Of a DNA stretch of 64,000 bases, positions 15,201 to 30,200 are shown in pieces (position 1 is the first letter of the stretch; every line of letters starts with the position of its first letter). The position numbers were made by a program, and so were the translations under genes. The stretch is from Mactromeris polynyma (taxonomy: Eukaryota; Mollusca; Bivalvia; Venerida; Mactridae). The DNA is taken from assembly GCA_032209605.1 (NCBI GenBank), contig JASFXZ010000005.1, positions 20,512,860-20,576,859 on the forward strand. The letters are read 5' to 3'. The notes beneath the pieces are model-generated. The model searched no databases and had not been told where the DNA came from. It saw nothing but the letters and a program-made list of their open reading frames with translations.

Positions 15201-18200
15201 GAACAAGTGACTACACTTTATACTTTTTAACTGGAACAGAATTTCGAATTTTACCTGCAATACTAGTCTGAAATGTTTTAGAAGCCGGTGTCCCCCCGCC
15301 TTCCTTTGTATAAGCAGTAACATTAACTGTATAGTTAGTGTAAGCTTCAAGGTTGTCGATTGAGTAACTCAGTTTCTTCTGGTTTACTTCAATACTGTCG
15401 TCAGTTGAATTACTTGGACATAAAACAGTCTGCAAAATAGAAAGGGTCATACATTATTTTCAGGCCCCAGTCTCACTAAACTTCTCAAATCGAGATTTTC
15501 ATTAGCTGGGTATTTCATTTTTGCATAGTAAAATGACTTGGCCAATGCTTGTATGATACAAAATACACAACACACTCCTAAAAAATTTGAGGTTCAGACT
15601 GACTTAAATGGTCATCTTTCATGAGATTGGAGCCTGCACTGATAGAATTTCTCACTTGGATTCTTACATATCTTTAGATCAGTCTGGAAATGTAAATTTC
15701 CAGGCCCATAAAAGACTAAAAAACATGCATATAGACATCATGAAAATTACTTGAAACATTTTTAGTCATGCTTTTATCCATGCAATCGATTTGTAAGAAA
15801 AAGTATTCCTATTGATGTACAGTAAAACGTCACATAACGACCCCCTCAAAATTGAGACCACAATTTTCGAGTCCATTTTGATTGTTTTGCTCTTTATTCA
15901 ACCTCGGTATTAAGACCACCTCAATAATAAGACCATTTTTCAAGAGTGCCAAAGGTGGTCTTATTATTGAGTTTTTACTGTAGATAAGGTCCACATTCAC
16001 TGTCTTTGGTGCAGCCCTAGTGATTCTTAAATCGCTTAACAAGCAGAAATTCAAATCCAATCAGCACGAAATACTGAGAGTATCCAATTTTATGTTTTAT
16101 GTTAATCTGTCAGCAAAGAATAATTTACCATAAAGCTGGGAGCTGTTAAACAGAATGATGCTTCTTCAGTTTCTCCAGTTTTTAGCCACACAACTTTGTA
16201 TGCTACGATGTCTCCATTGGGCATTGATGGTCGTTCCCAGGTCAGATTAACTGATGTATTTCCTACGGCTGCATTAAGGTTAGATACTCGTCCAGGCTCT
16301 ATAAATGAATATCATCATATCATAACAAGAATATTAAATCACAAATCAGTATAAGTATATAGATGCATAAATAATATTAATTGGACGCTTGCACGACAAA
16401 ACCTGTATAAATGACGGTGGTTATGACATCAGATGATGATGTCACAATGCAAGTACTTTCTATGCAGTATCTTTAGTTGCTTAATTTTGATTTAAAGAAT
16501 TAAACGAACATGAAAATGCTAAACATTCTGTATGAGTCTATTACCTATGACCTGAACCTATTACCTTGCGAACAACAACGTAAATTAACCCCCAATTGTT
16601 GATTACCAGTGGCTTTAAATGGTGTGCTATTGTGTATCAAAGACAATGAATTAATTGAAGAATTCAGCGTTAGTTTGCTCGTCATTAGATTAATAATGCT
16701 GCAAAATAAAACCGGTGACAGTATGTGGCACGTTTTCGGATAGTACATACTTTTGGACAAAGTTTGTTCATTGATGTAATATAAGTTTTAGAAAATTTCT
16801 GGTTGGAGATAATTCCCCTATTCAGTTAACAAATGTGAAACAACTCCATATTTCTACAAAATCATTACATTTAGATATCTTGAACAAATTAAATAAAAAT
16901 TAAATTTAAATGCTTGAAATGCGAAGAACTGAACATACTGATGTGGGAATTCAATGTTTATCTTTTCTTTTTTGGAATAAAATATATTAAAGTTACCATG
17001 CATGTTCCTTTTCTTATTCAGTAAATATACAAAAATTGTAAAGTGTGCTACATGTATTAATGTTCAATGTCACAACCAGTCTGCTTGGTTTCACTATTAA
17101 GACCGCCTCCCTAATAAGACCACTTTATGTCGGACCCATGGGTGGTCTTAACAGCGGAACTTTACTGTAGAGCTGTTCGTAAAACATGTACACCCCCTAA
17201 GCATGAATGTAATCTGTTGACAATGTAGCAAAGTAAGAAAACTACTGGATTCCAGACAATCACAGTCAAATAATGGACAGGACAGCTTTGCTTTAAATTA
17301 ATGTTTTTTTTCCGGTTTAACACCAACTTCCAACAATTTTTTAGTTTTACAAGGCGGTCAGATGACCTAACCAGATTTCCTGGAATTATATATCAACAAT
17401 TACCAGCTAGCCCATCTGCAAGCAGGTGACAAATTAACCATATAAATCAGAGGTGGACAACTTGAATTCAGACCTTCCGTGAGACAGCACGGCAATCTAC
17501 CACGTAAGCTAACCAGACATGCAGATTAACATTTAAGTATCACAAAAAGTGCTCAAAGTTGAACTAAACACATGTTGTTTACCTGATTCTCTAGTACGAA
17601 TGGTTCCGCTAGCACTTCCTGTGCTCACATACTTGTCATTGATAGTATACACATTGAACAAATAGAACGTTCCTGGAATTGAGACAAACAGAAGTGAATA
17701 ATTTATAGAATCATATATAAGATTAAAGACATAACAACTAGTTCCATAATTGCCAGCTTGAATATTTCCATGCACAATCCAATACACAGGAGATTGTCAA
17801 GGGTTCTTTCCCTTTATTGCCTATCTAGTTTATAAACATATATAGGAGGGGCAAAGGGAGAGAACTCTAGATAGGAAATAGAGGGAAATAATTTGTAATA
17901 ATCTCCAGTCATCCAATATACACACTCAACTTCAACAAAAAGTTACCACCTTAGAGAACCAAATGTTTCCTTTATCATGTGGTTACTGAAACTGACCTTC
18001 TTACCAGTATGTGTGCACTAATTGCAAAAGATTTTGACTATATGCTTCAAAAATTGAAAATCACACCCACTAAAATCCACAGCAGTAAATGGGGTATAAC
18101 TTAGAAAACACTAATGTATACTGTATTTTTGTTAAAGCTCACTTCTGAAAGTCAATACTAACTTTAACTCTCGGTTCATCAATATTTCATAATGGGGATT

Positions 18201-21200
18201 TCATGAGTTAGCTTCCCCTAGGAATGACTAATCCATCAATTAAAATACCCAACAGATATGAGGTCGTCCGAAATTATTGATATTCATAAATGGCTAACTT
18301 AGGTTGATCAGCAAATTTCAAATATAAATATACCGTAGTAAACTTAATTATAGATTTTTACTGCCAATTCAAATGATTGAAATCAACCATTGTGTAAAGG
18401 TATGGAATGATTTCATACTCGTGTAATTAATAACATTAATGTCGAGAATAAGAATTGAAACAGGGAATGGACTGTGTTAAAGTCCTGACTGACCATCCTT
18501 TTACCACTGTATCATATACTACATTTCAGTATGTAGTTCAAACAGATATTGATGATGTGTTTCTAGACAATTTACGAAACACCATTGGTAAGAAAATATG
18601 TTATTGTTTTAATTGTGCAATTGTTAAGCTTTTGGTGTAGCTGTTATAGTCATCCAATTAATACATAATTCAATAAAACAACTTGATTGTTCGGGTGATA
18701 TTTTCGGGAGTTAAAAAGTTTAAGAAATGAAGGTTATGTTCGTGAATCGCTGGATATTATTTCATTTAATAAGTACAGTTGAATTGCGATCTTTGGGAAT
18801 GCAATAGTTTAGAATGACGGTGAAATTTGAATATACGCGACGGTCCCATCAACAATTCTTTATACATATGGAAAAAGGCACATTTTTTCCATCCTCCCTG
18901 CCCTCATTGTTCATCACATATATGATATCCTGGCTAACTGACTGTAACGTTCATGTACTCATGAATAATTAATGAGGTGAAATCCAGCCGCTTGATTGGC
19001 CACATGACACTCACCTCAAGTCATACGGGAATTGCCGACGATTTACGGATGAAATCACAGTTCTGAGCTATCCAAAGAGATTGCGGCTTTCAAATTGAGT
19101 TAGGCAGGACATCAATAGCTCTTCACAAAGGAGATTCCTTATTTTTGTTATCGTCCATTTCATTGTTCAAGAAATGCTGATGGATATTCATGCATTATGT
19201 ATGAAGTTTTGCTAGCCAATTTACCCTGGGTATCATATATGTCATGAATAGCCTGGGTAACAAGGATGAATTTTTCAAACATGCAGTTACTCAAAAAATG
19301 TGATGATTGGGACAGTTGTTCAGGTCCAATCATTAACTAATAAGCTCAAACTCATGAAAACTCAGACACCTTGTCTCTGTATTATTCACACTCTTTTGAG
19401 TTTCTTGCATCTCAAGCTGGAAATGAATACATTTATTTTCACAAAAGCTTTAATATAATGACACCAAGTAAAATTGTATTTCTGTTGAAGATGCTGTAAC
19501 TCAAATATTTCCACAGTCCGATGACCATAAGTATACTAGTATAAAAGTATACGTCTGTGAACGAGGACATTTAACCAACACATATTTTCTCCCATTTTTG
19601 AATTTGAAACTTTGCATACATTTCCAGGTGGGGAACGTTACCAGTTACACAATATGTTGATGTCTATTTGTGGTGTAACTTACGACAGCAATACTGGTAC
19701 ATTTACTTTACAAACACATAAAAATTGGAAACATGAAATAGAATCCTTATACTGACACTCAGAACAGTTAAAGGACAATGTAAACCAAGTCAACAAAATC
19801 AATATTACCTGAGGTAAGATTATCAGCTGTGTACACATTCACAGCTACACTTGTGTTTTTACAGATCTCTGATCCATAGCCTATGTCTTCATACACTCTG
19901 TATATGTAGCAAACACTGTATCCCTTTATGACACCATTGGGAGCACTAGGAGAAATCCACTCTAAATCTACAGATTGTACATTAGCGGTCAGATTCATAT
20001 CTGTTGGTGGTCCAGGCACTGAAAATATACCAGACGGCTTAGATGTTTAAAAGTTGCTAAAAAAATATACCAGACGGCTAAGATGTTTAAAAGTTGCTAA
20101 AAAAATATACCAGATGGCTATTAAAAGATATGCAAAAGTTGCCCAAAAATACACAAGATGGCTAAGATATGCAAAAGTGGCTCAAAAATATACAAGATGA
20201 CTAAGATATGCAAAAGTGGCTAAAAAATATACAAGATGACTAAGATATGCAAAAGTGGTTCAAAAATATACAAGATGGCTAAGATATGCAAAAGTGGCTC
20301 AAAAATATACAAGATGGCTAAGATATGTAAAAGTTGCTCAAAAATATACAAGATGGCTAAGATATGTAAAAGTGGCTCAAAAATATACAAGATGACTAAG
20401 ATATGCAAAAGTGGCTCAAAAATATACAAGATGGCTAAGATATGTAAAAGTGGCTCAAAAATATACAAGATGACTAAGATATGCAAAAGTGGCTCAAAAA
20501 TATACCAGATGGCTAAGATATGTTAAAGTGGCTCAAATATATACCAGATGGCTAAGATATGTAAAAGTTGCTCAAACATATACCAGATGGCTAAGATATG
20601 TAAAAGTTGCTCAAATATATACCAGATGGCTAAGATATGTAAAAGTTGCTCAAATATATACCAGATGGCTAAGATATGTAAAAGTTGCTCAAACATATAC
20701 AAGATGGCTAAGATTAGTAAAAGTTGCTCAAACATATACCAGATGGCTAAGATTAGTAAAAGTTGCTCAAAAATATACCAGATGGCTAAGATTAGTAGAA
20801 GTAGCATTACAAATTATTTCAGACATGACAGATTCTATGATTACATTTATTTCAGCAATTGTCACAAAGCACCACTGAGCAAGACTGACCAAAAAAATGC
20901 AGTTGGAAGCAAATGTTTTAATATACAGGATCCAACAACAAGTGATGGACATGTATTCAGAGCAATACCACTTTCATAGAATGGTCGTAACATACAACTT
21001 TAATTGCTGGAATGAGTTCGATAACTTAAGTACAAATATACCTCTCAACATTTATAATCGGTCATTTAGGAGTTGTATACAGCACAACAGCATTTATTCG
21101 ACACATGTACATATCAATGGTGATTTTAACATAAAATAATAAAACTGTATTATTATCATTGTTTCAACCACCAAGTGTAACAGTTACATAAGAACAAATC

Positions 21201-24200
21201 TTTCTTACCGGAAAATATAGTTTGAACAACAACATCAAGTTCAATGTCACAGTTAAGTGACCTATTATAAGTGTTTAGTAATGTATTTACCTTCAGTATC
21301 AGTACGGAATGTGCCTATCATTCCACTACTCCTTCTATCGTAACTAATGGCAACAATTTTAACAATATATTTAGATCCTGCTGTAAGTCCTGTCACAGTA
21401 TATGTTGCTGTTGCATCTGTAGTGTTTTCATTTGTATGTACAACATTATCCATTCCTTTGACATTGATACTGTACACGTCCACTCTTCCTTGTGATGGTT
21501 GCCATGACAATGTCACATCAGGAGCAGACAAAGTCAGATTTGTAAACAGTGAACCTGGCTGAGCAGGAACTGAAGTAAAATAGCAATGTGTTAGACATAA
21601 AAAATAAGTTTATTCTTTCACAACATTACTTGGACAAATTAGCGTGATCCTCCTGACCTCTATTAGCATCATTTCACAGTAGACCGATTATCTAAATTTA
21701 TCTTTATCTCTAATCCCATTAACTCATCATTCTGATGTACATGTTTGGTCATTTAATAATAGATACTGAAAGAAATCCTCAAATGCAATCATTTCCATAA
21801 ACTGCAATGATAAATACTGATGACAAAGATTCTCTCACAGAAAATTATTTAGTCAGCGTAATCAATGTATAATATATTCATGCATAAAGGTCAGGATCAG
21901 GTTAATATGTTCGGACTATATCAACATTTGAGTTTATGGTGTGAAATATTGAATTAAGTACAAATGTACTAATATGAAAAAGTGTGTGTGTACGTGCATG
22001 TTGAATTTTACTTCCAACCAACAATATTTCAGTTCTATGGAGACAGTTACAGATACACTGTTGCCAGACCGTGATACCACACCATAGACATCTGACACGA
22101 GATGACACCCAGTCATATAAATCCGACACAGGGCCGACCAGTCCTGACGCTATCTTTATAATGTTGAGTGTAAGCATAGCAGCTGCAATTAATATTCTAT
22201 TTCGAATTACTTCGGAAGATCAGGAAGGAGGTACGGGTGGTGGCAGTGGTAACTTCTAAATGCCAAGGGAAGTAACTGCCTCAAGGAGTTTGCATATTTA
22301 TGTCGAACATTTTTTCTCCGTGAATTGGAAAATGCGAGTGTTGGACACTAATGACATAACAAAGCATGTGGCATAATGTCTTAATTTCCTTACTGTGTTG
22401 ATTACCACATATTACTGATAATTAGGTATTTACGATGCATGACATAAATAATACATTAAGTTCCTACTCATAAATCAAAGAATTTATTCGACTCAGGCCA
22501 TAATTAAACAAATGTTTGTTTGGCGTAACCTACTAACCCATAAAAATTATCACAACTCAAAAAGTTTTTGTGAAACATTTTTTAGCAGCATTTTAATAGT
22601 TAGTGATATCACTAAGTATGATGTATGACCATGAAAAATAATTCTAAAAAATTAATTACCTACCAACCTACCCACCTAAATTTTGCTGGTCAGGGTTTTA
22701 CCAAAAAAACAATCATTTAAGTATGACCTTATTTTCAACAGTCACTGCTTGTCATTATGCTTGTTTTAACCCTTTTCAGAAAAATTGTTTTATAAAATCA
22801 GAAATCTATAAGCACACAATGTCATGCATTATCCTCAATATACATACCCAAAGATTCCTCTATGGAGCCAGATTGACTATAATTACTTCCATCAGCAGTA
22901 TGCTTTACTGTGACTTTCACTTCATATTTTGCCCCTGACTGCAACCCCGAGCATTCACTTGACAACACGGAATTCGACAAAACACAATCAACCAAGTTAG
23001 ATGGATCATTCACGTTCTTTGCCTGAACTTCATAGGTAAAGTTTAGTCTCAAACTTTCAACCGAAGGATTGAGTCCCCAAGTGACAGTAAGGCTGTTGCT
23101 GGTGTCTGTAACTGCTAGACTCAGAGGTTTTAGGGAAGTCACTGGAATGTAAAGTTTATAGCATGTAATAAAAAAAAGATAAATCACAGTATACCAACAG
23201 AATATTTCTATAATTCATAAAACCAAATAAGATTTCTACAATCACAGGTGTTTGTTGAGGGATGAAAGCAAACCTAGTCTAACTGCATCTACTGTAAAAC
23301 CTCAATAATACGACCACCCTTGGTACCCTTACAAAATTGGTTTTAATATTGAGGTGGTCTTAATATAGATATTGAATAGAGAGCAAAACTGTGAAAATGG
23401 ACTTGATTGCATTCTTAATTTTGAGGTGGTCTTATTATTGAGGTGGTCTTATTATTGAGGTGGTCTTTTATTGAGGTTTTACTGTAAATAAAGAAGCATA
23501 TCTACATGCTTGTTTGGCATTCATTCATCAATGTTTGTTTTAATGTACATATTCTGAAGTCATCAAATATGATATTTATAAACAGTATGCCAATATGACT
23601 GTCATAAAAGAAAAAAAAATAATTGCAAATTTACGTCACCTATTTCTTAAAAATATTATAATCAGAGAATAGGTGAGTACTGGTCATTGTAAAAGTGATT
23701 GAGGTCAAAATGTGTCAATTTTTTAAAAATAATCAGACACCGTGTGTTGGGTCCTACTTTCTTTATTGTCTAAAATATGGCCATAAAATAGATTATATCT
23801 GTCCAGCGCAAATTAATTCTACAAATAATACCACTATTATAATAAATGCTTTCAATAATATCTAAAACTGTAATATAACAAATGTTTCAGTTCTCATTGG
23901 CCAGTTTGTTTTTTTTAGAAAAGATGGTATAATCACTGATCTATGACAAAGTTGCATCAATATGAAGTAAGAAAGTTTAAATACAGTCAGACCCTGTTTA
24001 TTCGAATTCATCGGGTCCGAAATTTTATTTCAAATTATACATGGTTTTGAATAGCTGATTTCATTTGATGTGAAGAAAATACGACGGGACCCGATACTAT
24101 TTCGGATGATACCAAGAAGGTTGTCGAATAAACAAGGTCCGACTGTAAAATTTTTTATGTCTACAACTCAAAAATAAAATATTTTTCCACATAAAAAATA

Positions 24201-27200
24201 AATGTAGACATTTGAAGGATAAAGCTTCCTGTATTTTAAAAGAACAGAATTTTGTCCTTTTTTTTCCCGTCAGATAAAACGCTGTTTTTCCTAAGTTTTT
24301 CAGTTACATAGGTGGTCAGTTGACATAACCAGTTTTCCTGGAATAAATTAACAACCAGTTCTGACTTGCTCTTCCACAAGCAACTGACAACTTCTCCACA
24401 TGAATCAGAGATGCAGGACATATGCCATGCTTGGACATGACCCGCCCAGACCTACCAAATGACAGCCAAACTACTTAGCTAACCAGGCAGGAAAAGACCG
24501 ACTTGACACAATAAATACATTCACGTATACACGGAACAAACTTTCTAATTGGTCAGCTGGGTTTTATCGATATTTTTCAAACACTGAATGCGAAATTAAC
24601 ATGTACAAATTCTTTCTTCGCACTACTTTTCTGAAAATATTAATCCACTTTGAAAACTAGGCAGTTCAACAACAAACACCCTAAAATTAAAAGTCTTCAA
24701 ACAATAGTATATGGTATGGTCTCTTAAAACAAAGTGACCAATTAGAAATTTTGCCGAGTGTATACCGTACTACCATGTTCACATACAGTTATCTCACAGT
24801 GGACCCAATCCTCTCTCTTGTAATGAGCAGACAAAGATACGTTTACTATGCATCAAATGTACAGTAAAACCTCAATAATACGACCACCCTTGGGACCCTT
24901 GAACTGGTCTTTTTATTGAGGTGGTCTTGATATTGAGGTTGTCAGTAAAGAGCAAAATATGAAAAATGGTCTTGAAAATTGTGTTCTTATTATTGAGGTG
25001 GTCTTAATATTGAGGTGGTCTTATTATTGAGGTGGTCTTATAATTGAGGTTTTACTGCAATACTCAGAAATGTAATTTTCTACGTTTGAATTTATGAATA
25101 AGAGGAAATTAATTTCCTTGATTTGATGAAATGTCCAGTAGGTGGCGTGTTAGTTAGCTCTGCATGTGTGGTTTTAGGTCTGCGCGGATAGTTTTAGGCG
25201 GTAAATAAGTCATTCAGCTTTGGACGTTGGACTGTTCGGTCTTACTATTATAATAAAAACTTTAATTGATGCTATTAAGATGTTTGTTTGGATCAGCAAA
25301 ATATAGTTAATATGAATGTTTATTTGTGACTGTGTATTGCTAATGTATAGTTAATTTGTATAAATATGTAACAGTCAACGTCCGAGTGCTATACGTACAG
25401 TCGTACTCAAATTCAATAAATGAATTTTGAATTGAATTTCGTTTGTTTGTCTGTCAATTCTGAGACATCTGAGTCTATAAAGGAACAGATTTTTACAATG
25501 TTAACAATGGTATTGAACACTAAATACATCTCAAACATTTACCTGATAGACAAGCAGTTGTGTCAAACTTGAAGTAACCTGTGTTACAGGCGCAACCATC
25601 ATTGGTGCAAATTGCTCCATCTATTTGGGTACACCAATCACTAGATGCATCAGTACAATTATCCCCCAATGTAGGCATGAGTGTTGTTGTAGGTGGTGGT
25701 GATGCAGTTGTTGTTGTTGTAGGTGGTGGTGATGCAGTTGTTGTTGTTTTATTGGTTTTAGGCTCTGTTGTTAGTGCAGGTGTTGGTGCAGGTGTTGGTG
25801 AATCTGTTGTTGATGCTGCAAAAGCAGTCAGCTGAAACAGTTAAACATCAGATATTAATTCACCTTTCATCAAAGAAATGATCATAATGCTGCTATGATT
25901 CAGATAATCAACTCTACGTTGCTATAAAGATTGGTTTTCACCTCTCATCTTGCAGTACAAATAAAATTTACGATTAAATCTTGTTTACATCACAAGGAAA
26001 AGAATGACATGATTTAACATCTGACTGATCAACTTCAAAGAATCTAAACTTAAACTTTGTGCATACCAAGAAAAACACATTTTTGATGAAGACTGGATTT
26101 TATTAACTGGTATTAAGGCTGAGTATAACAAGTCTGTAATTCATCAAGAGTGTCAAGATGATGCCACACACATTTGAGCCATTAAAAGGTTTTAAGTTAT
26201 ATATATATATATATATACATGTTTTAATACAAGTCATGATTATGTAACATATCCATTTCATAGTTAAACACTGAGCCATTAAAAGGTTTTGGAGGTCGTG
26301 TTTTAACACTGAGCCATTAAAAGGTTTGGAGGTCATGTTTTAACACTGAGCCATTAAAAGGTTTTGGAGGTCGTGTTTTAACACTGAGCCATTAAAAGGT
26401 TTGGAGGTCGTGTTTTAACACTGAGCCATTAAAAGGTTTGGAGGTCATGTTTTAACACTGAGCCATTAAAAGGTTTGGAGGTCGTGTTTTAACACTGAGC
26501 CATTAAAAGGTTTGGAGGTCGTGTTTTAACACTGAGCCATTAAAAGGTTTTGGAGGTCGTGTTTTAACACTAAGCCATTAAAAGGTTTGGAGGTTGTGTT
26601 TTAACACTGAGTCATTAAAAGGTTTGGAGGTCGTGTTTTAACACTGAGTCATTAAAAGGTTTGGAGGTCGTGTTTTAACACTGAGTCATTAAAAGGTTTG
26701 GAGGTCGTGTTTTAACACTGAGTCATTAAAAGGTTTGGGGCCATGTTTTAACACTGAGTCATTAAAAGGTTTGGAGGTCGTGTTTTAACACTGAGCCATT
26801 AAAAGGTTTGGAGGTCGTGTTTTAACACTGAGTCATTAAAAGGTTTAGAGGTCTTGTTTTAATACTGAGCCATTAAAAGGTTTGGAGGTCGTGTTTTAAC
26901 ACTGAGCCATTAAAAGGTTTGGAGGTCATGTTTTAAAACTGAGCCATTAAAAGGTTTGGAGGTCGTGTTTTAACACTGAGCCATTAAAAGGTTTGGAGGT
27001 CATGTTTTAACACTGAGCCATTAAAAGGTTTGGAGGTCATGTTTTAACACTGAGCCATTAAAAGGTTTGGAGGTCGTGTTTTAACACTGAGCCATTAAAA
27101 GGTTTGGAGGTTGTGTTTTAACACTGAGCCATTAAAAGGTTTGCAGGTCGTGTTTTAACACTGAGCCATTAAAAGGTTTGGAGGTCGTGTTTTAACACTG

Positions 27201-30200
27201 AGTCATTAAAAGGTTTGGAGGTCGTGTTTTAACACTGAGTCATTAAAAGGTTTGGGGTCGTGTTTTAACACTGAGTCATTAAAAGGTTTGGGGTCGTGTT
27301 TTAACACTGAGCCATTAAAAGGTTTGGAGGTCATGTTTTAACACTGAGCCATTAAAAGGTTTGGGGTCATGTTTTAACACTGAGCCATTAAAAGGTTTGG
27401 GGTCATGTTTTAACACTGAGTCATTAAAAGGTTTGGGTCATGTTTTAACACTGAGCCATTAAAAGGTTTGGGGTCATATTTAACACTGAGCCATTAAAAG
27501 GTTTGGGGTCATGTTTTAACACTGAGCCATTAAAAGGTTTGGGGTCATGTTTTAACACTGAGCCATTAAAAGGTTTGGGGTCATGTTTTAACACTGAGCC
27601 ATTAAAAGGTTTTGGAGGTCGTGTTTTAACACTGAGCCATTAAAAGGTTTGGAGGTCGTGTTTTAACACTGAGCCATTAAAAGGTTTGGAGGTCATGTTT
27701 TAACACTGAGCCATTAAAAGGTTTGGAGGTCGTGTTTTAACACTGAGCCATTAAAAGGTTTGGAGGTCGTGTTTTAACACTGAGCCATTAAAAGGTTTTG
27801 GAGGTCGTGTTTTAACACTAAGCCATTAAAAGGTTTGGAGGTTGTGTTTTAACACTGAGTCATTAAAAGGTTTGGAGGTCGTGTTTTAACACTGAGCCAT
27901 TAAAAGGTTTTGAGATCATGTTTAAACACTGAGTCATTAAAAGGTTTGGAGTCGTGTTTTAACACTGAGCCATTAAAAGGTTTGGAGGTCGTGTTTTAAC
28001 ACTGAGTCATTAAAAGGTTTAGAGGTCTTGTTTTAATACTGAGCCATTAAAAGGTTTGGAGGTCGTGTTTTAACACTGAGCCATTAAAAGGTTTGGAGGT
28101 CATGTTTTAAAACTGAGCCATTAAAAGGTTTGGAGGTCGTGTTTTAACACTGAGCCATTAAAAGGTTTGGAGGTCATGTTTTAACACTGAGCCATTAAAA
28201 GGTTTGGAGGTCATGTTTTAACACTGAGCCATTAAAAGGTTTGGAGGTCGTGTTTTAACACTGAGCCATTAAAAGGTTTGGAGGTTGTGTTTTAACACTG
28301 AGCCATTAAAAGGTTTGCAGGTCGTGTTTTAACACTGAGCCATTAAAAGGTTTGGAGGTCGTGTTTTAACACTGAGTCATTAAAAGGTTTGGAGGTCGTG
28401 TTTTAACACTGAGTCATTAAAAGGTTTGGGGTCGTGTTTTAACACTGAGTCATTAAAAGGTTTGGGGTCGTGTTTTAACACTGAGCCATTAAAAGGTTTG
28501 GAGGTCATGTTTTAACACTGAGCCATTAAAAGGTTTGGGGTCATGTTTTAACACTGAGTCATTAAAAGGTTTGGGTCATGTTTTAACACTGAGCCATTAA
28601 AAGGTTTGGGGTCATATTTAACACTGAGCCATTAAAAGGTTTGGGGTCATGTTTTAACACTGAGCCATTAAAAGGTTTGGGGTCATGTTTTAACACTGAG
28701 CCATTAAAAGGTTTGGGGTCATGTTTTAACACTGAGCCATTAAAAGGTTTGGGGTCATGTTTTAACACTGAGCCATTAAAAGGTTTGGGGTCATGTTTTA
28801 ACACTGAGCCATTAAAAGGTTTGGGGTCATGTTTTAACACTGAGCCATTAAAAGGTTTGGGGTCATGTTTTAACACTGAGCCATTAAAAGGTTTGGGGTC
28901 ATGTTTTAACACTGAGCCATTAAAAGGTTTGGGGTCATGTTTTAACACTGAGCCATTAAAAGGTTTGGGGTCATATTTTAACACTGAGCCATTAAAAGGT
29001 TTGGGGTCATGTTTTAACACCGAGCCATTAAAAGGTTTGGGGTCATGTTTTAACACTGAGCCATTAAAAGGTTTGGGGTCGTGTTTTAACACTGAGTCAT
29101 TAAAAGGTTTGGGGCCATGTTTTAACACTGAGTCATTAAAAGGTTTGGAGGTCATGTTTTAACACTGAGTCATTAAAAGGTTTGGAGGTCATGCTGTAAC
29201 ACTGAACATTAAAAGGTTTGGAGGTCATGTTTTAACACTGAGTCATTAAAAGGTTTGGAGGTCATGCTGTAACACTGAACATTAAAAGGTTTGGAGGTCA
29301 TGTTTTAACACTGAACATTAAAAGGTTTGGAGGTCATGTTTTAACACTGAACATTAAAAGGTTTGGAGGTCATGTTTTAACACTGAGCCATTAAAAGGTT
29401 TGGAGGTCATGTTTTAACACTGAGCCATTAAAAGGTTTGCAGGTCATGTTTTAACACTGAACATTAAAAGGTTTGGAGGTCATGTTTTAACACTGAACAT
29501 TAAAAGGTGTGGAGGTCATGTTCTAACACTGAGCCATTAAAAGGTTTGGAGGTCATGTTTTAACACTGAGCCATTAAAAGGTTTGGAGGTCATGTTGTAA
29601 CACTGAGCCATTAAAATGTTAGAAGTTTAATACTAGAGTCATGACAAAGCCAACAACAACTGTTTTCAAAAATATATTGAGAACAAGTAAATGACTAAAT
29701 ACCATGTACAGTCATGATAGTAAACTGTCTCTTACTTGAATCTTGAAAAGTTTGCATCCGAGGGGTTCTCCTATTTAGTTAAGACTATAATGTGATAGAA
29801 ATAAGCAGAACATTTAAATAATTGATGTCAGTATTTAACGTGCTAATTTAAAATCTTAAATTGTCATTATTGACGAACAATTGACGATTCTTACATTCAT
29901 ACGAGTATCTTAAATGTGTATATTTTGCTTTTCTGGTTACCCTATATGCACTGAATTAAGCATTAAATAGAAATATCTGAAAATGATCTTCTTCAGATAA
30001 ACAAAGTCTATTATCAATCTCAAGCTAAGGTATAGCACAAACAAAGCAGATTTTGTTAAAGCATATTATATGCCTGAAATGGGCAGCATTGATATTTGAA
30101 TGCATCAGATTGCTATTCAGAAAGAAGGGGACCTGACAAAAGATTGAATACCAACCAACTGTTACAATGGCAAACATCGGCAAAATATGAAGTTTACAAC

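Noticed and set aside
20220..20979. Repetitive ORFs on both strands (MAKICKS..., HILAILYIFEPLL...)
   Set aside because: The 39-bp period is a multiple of three and stop-free on both strands; it is intronic array sequence.
25140..25440. Possible solo LTR
   Set aside because: AATAAA-like and TATA-like words are present, but no TG..CA ends or target duplication could be found.
28583..29162. 190- and 173-aa repetitive ORFs on opposite strands
   Set aside because: Produced by the 36-bp form of the satellite, with perfect 12-residue periodicity and no start or context of a gene.
9385..29625. CRISPR-like regular repeats
   Set aside because: Units are directly adjacent with no unique spacers, in an intron of a eukaryotic gene.
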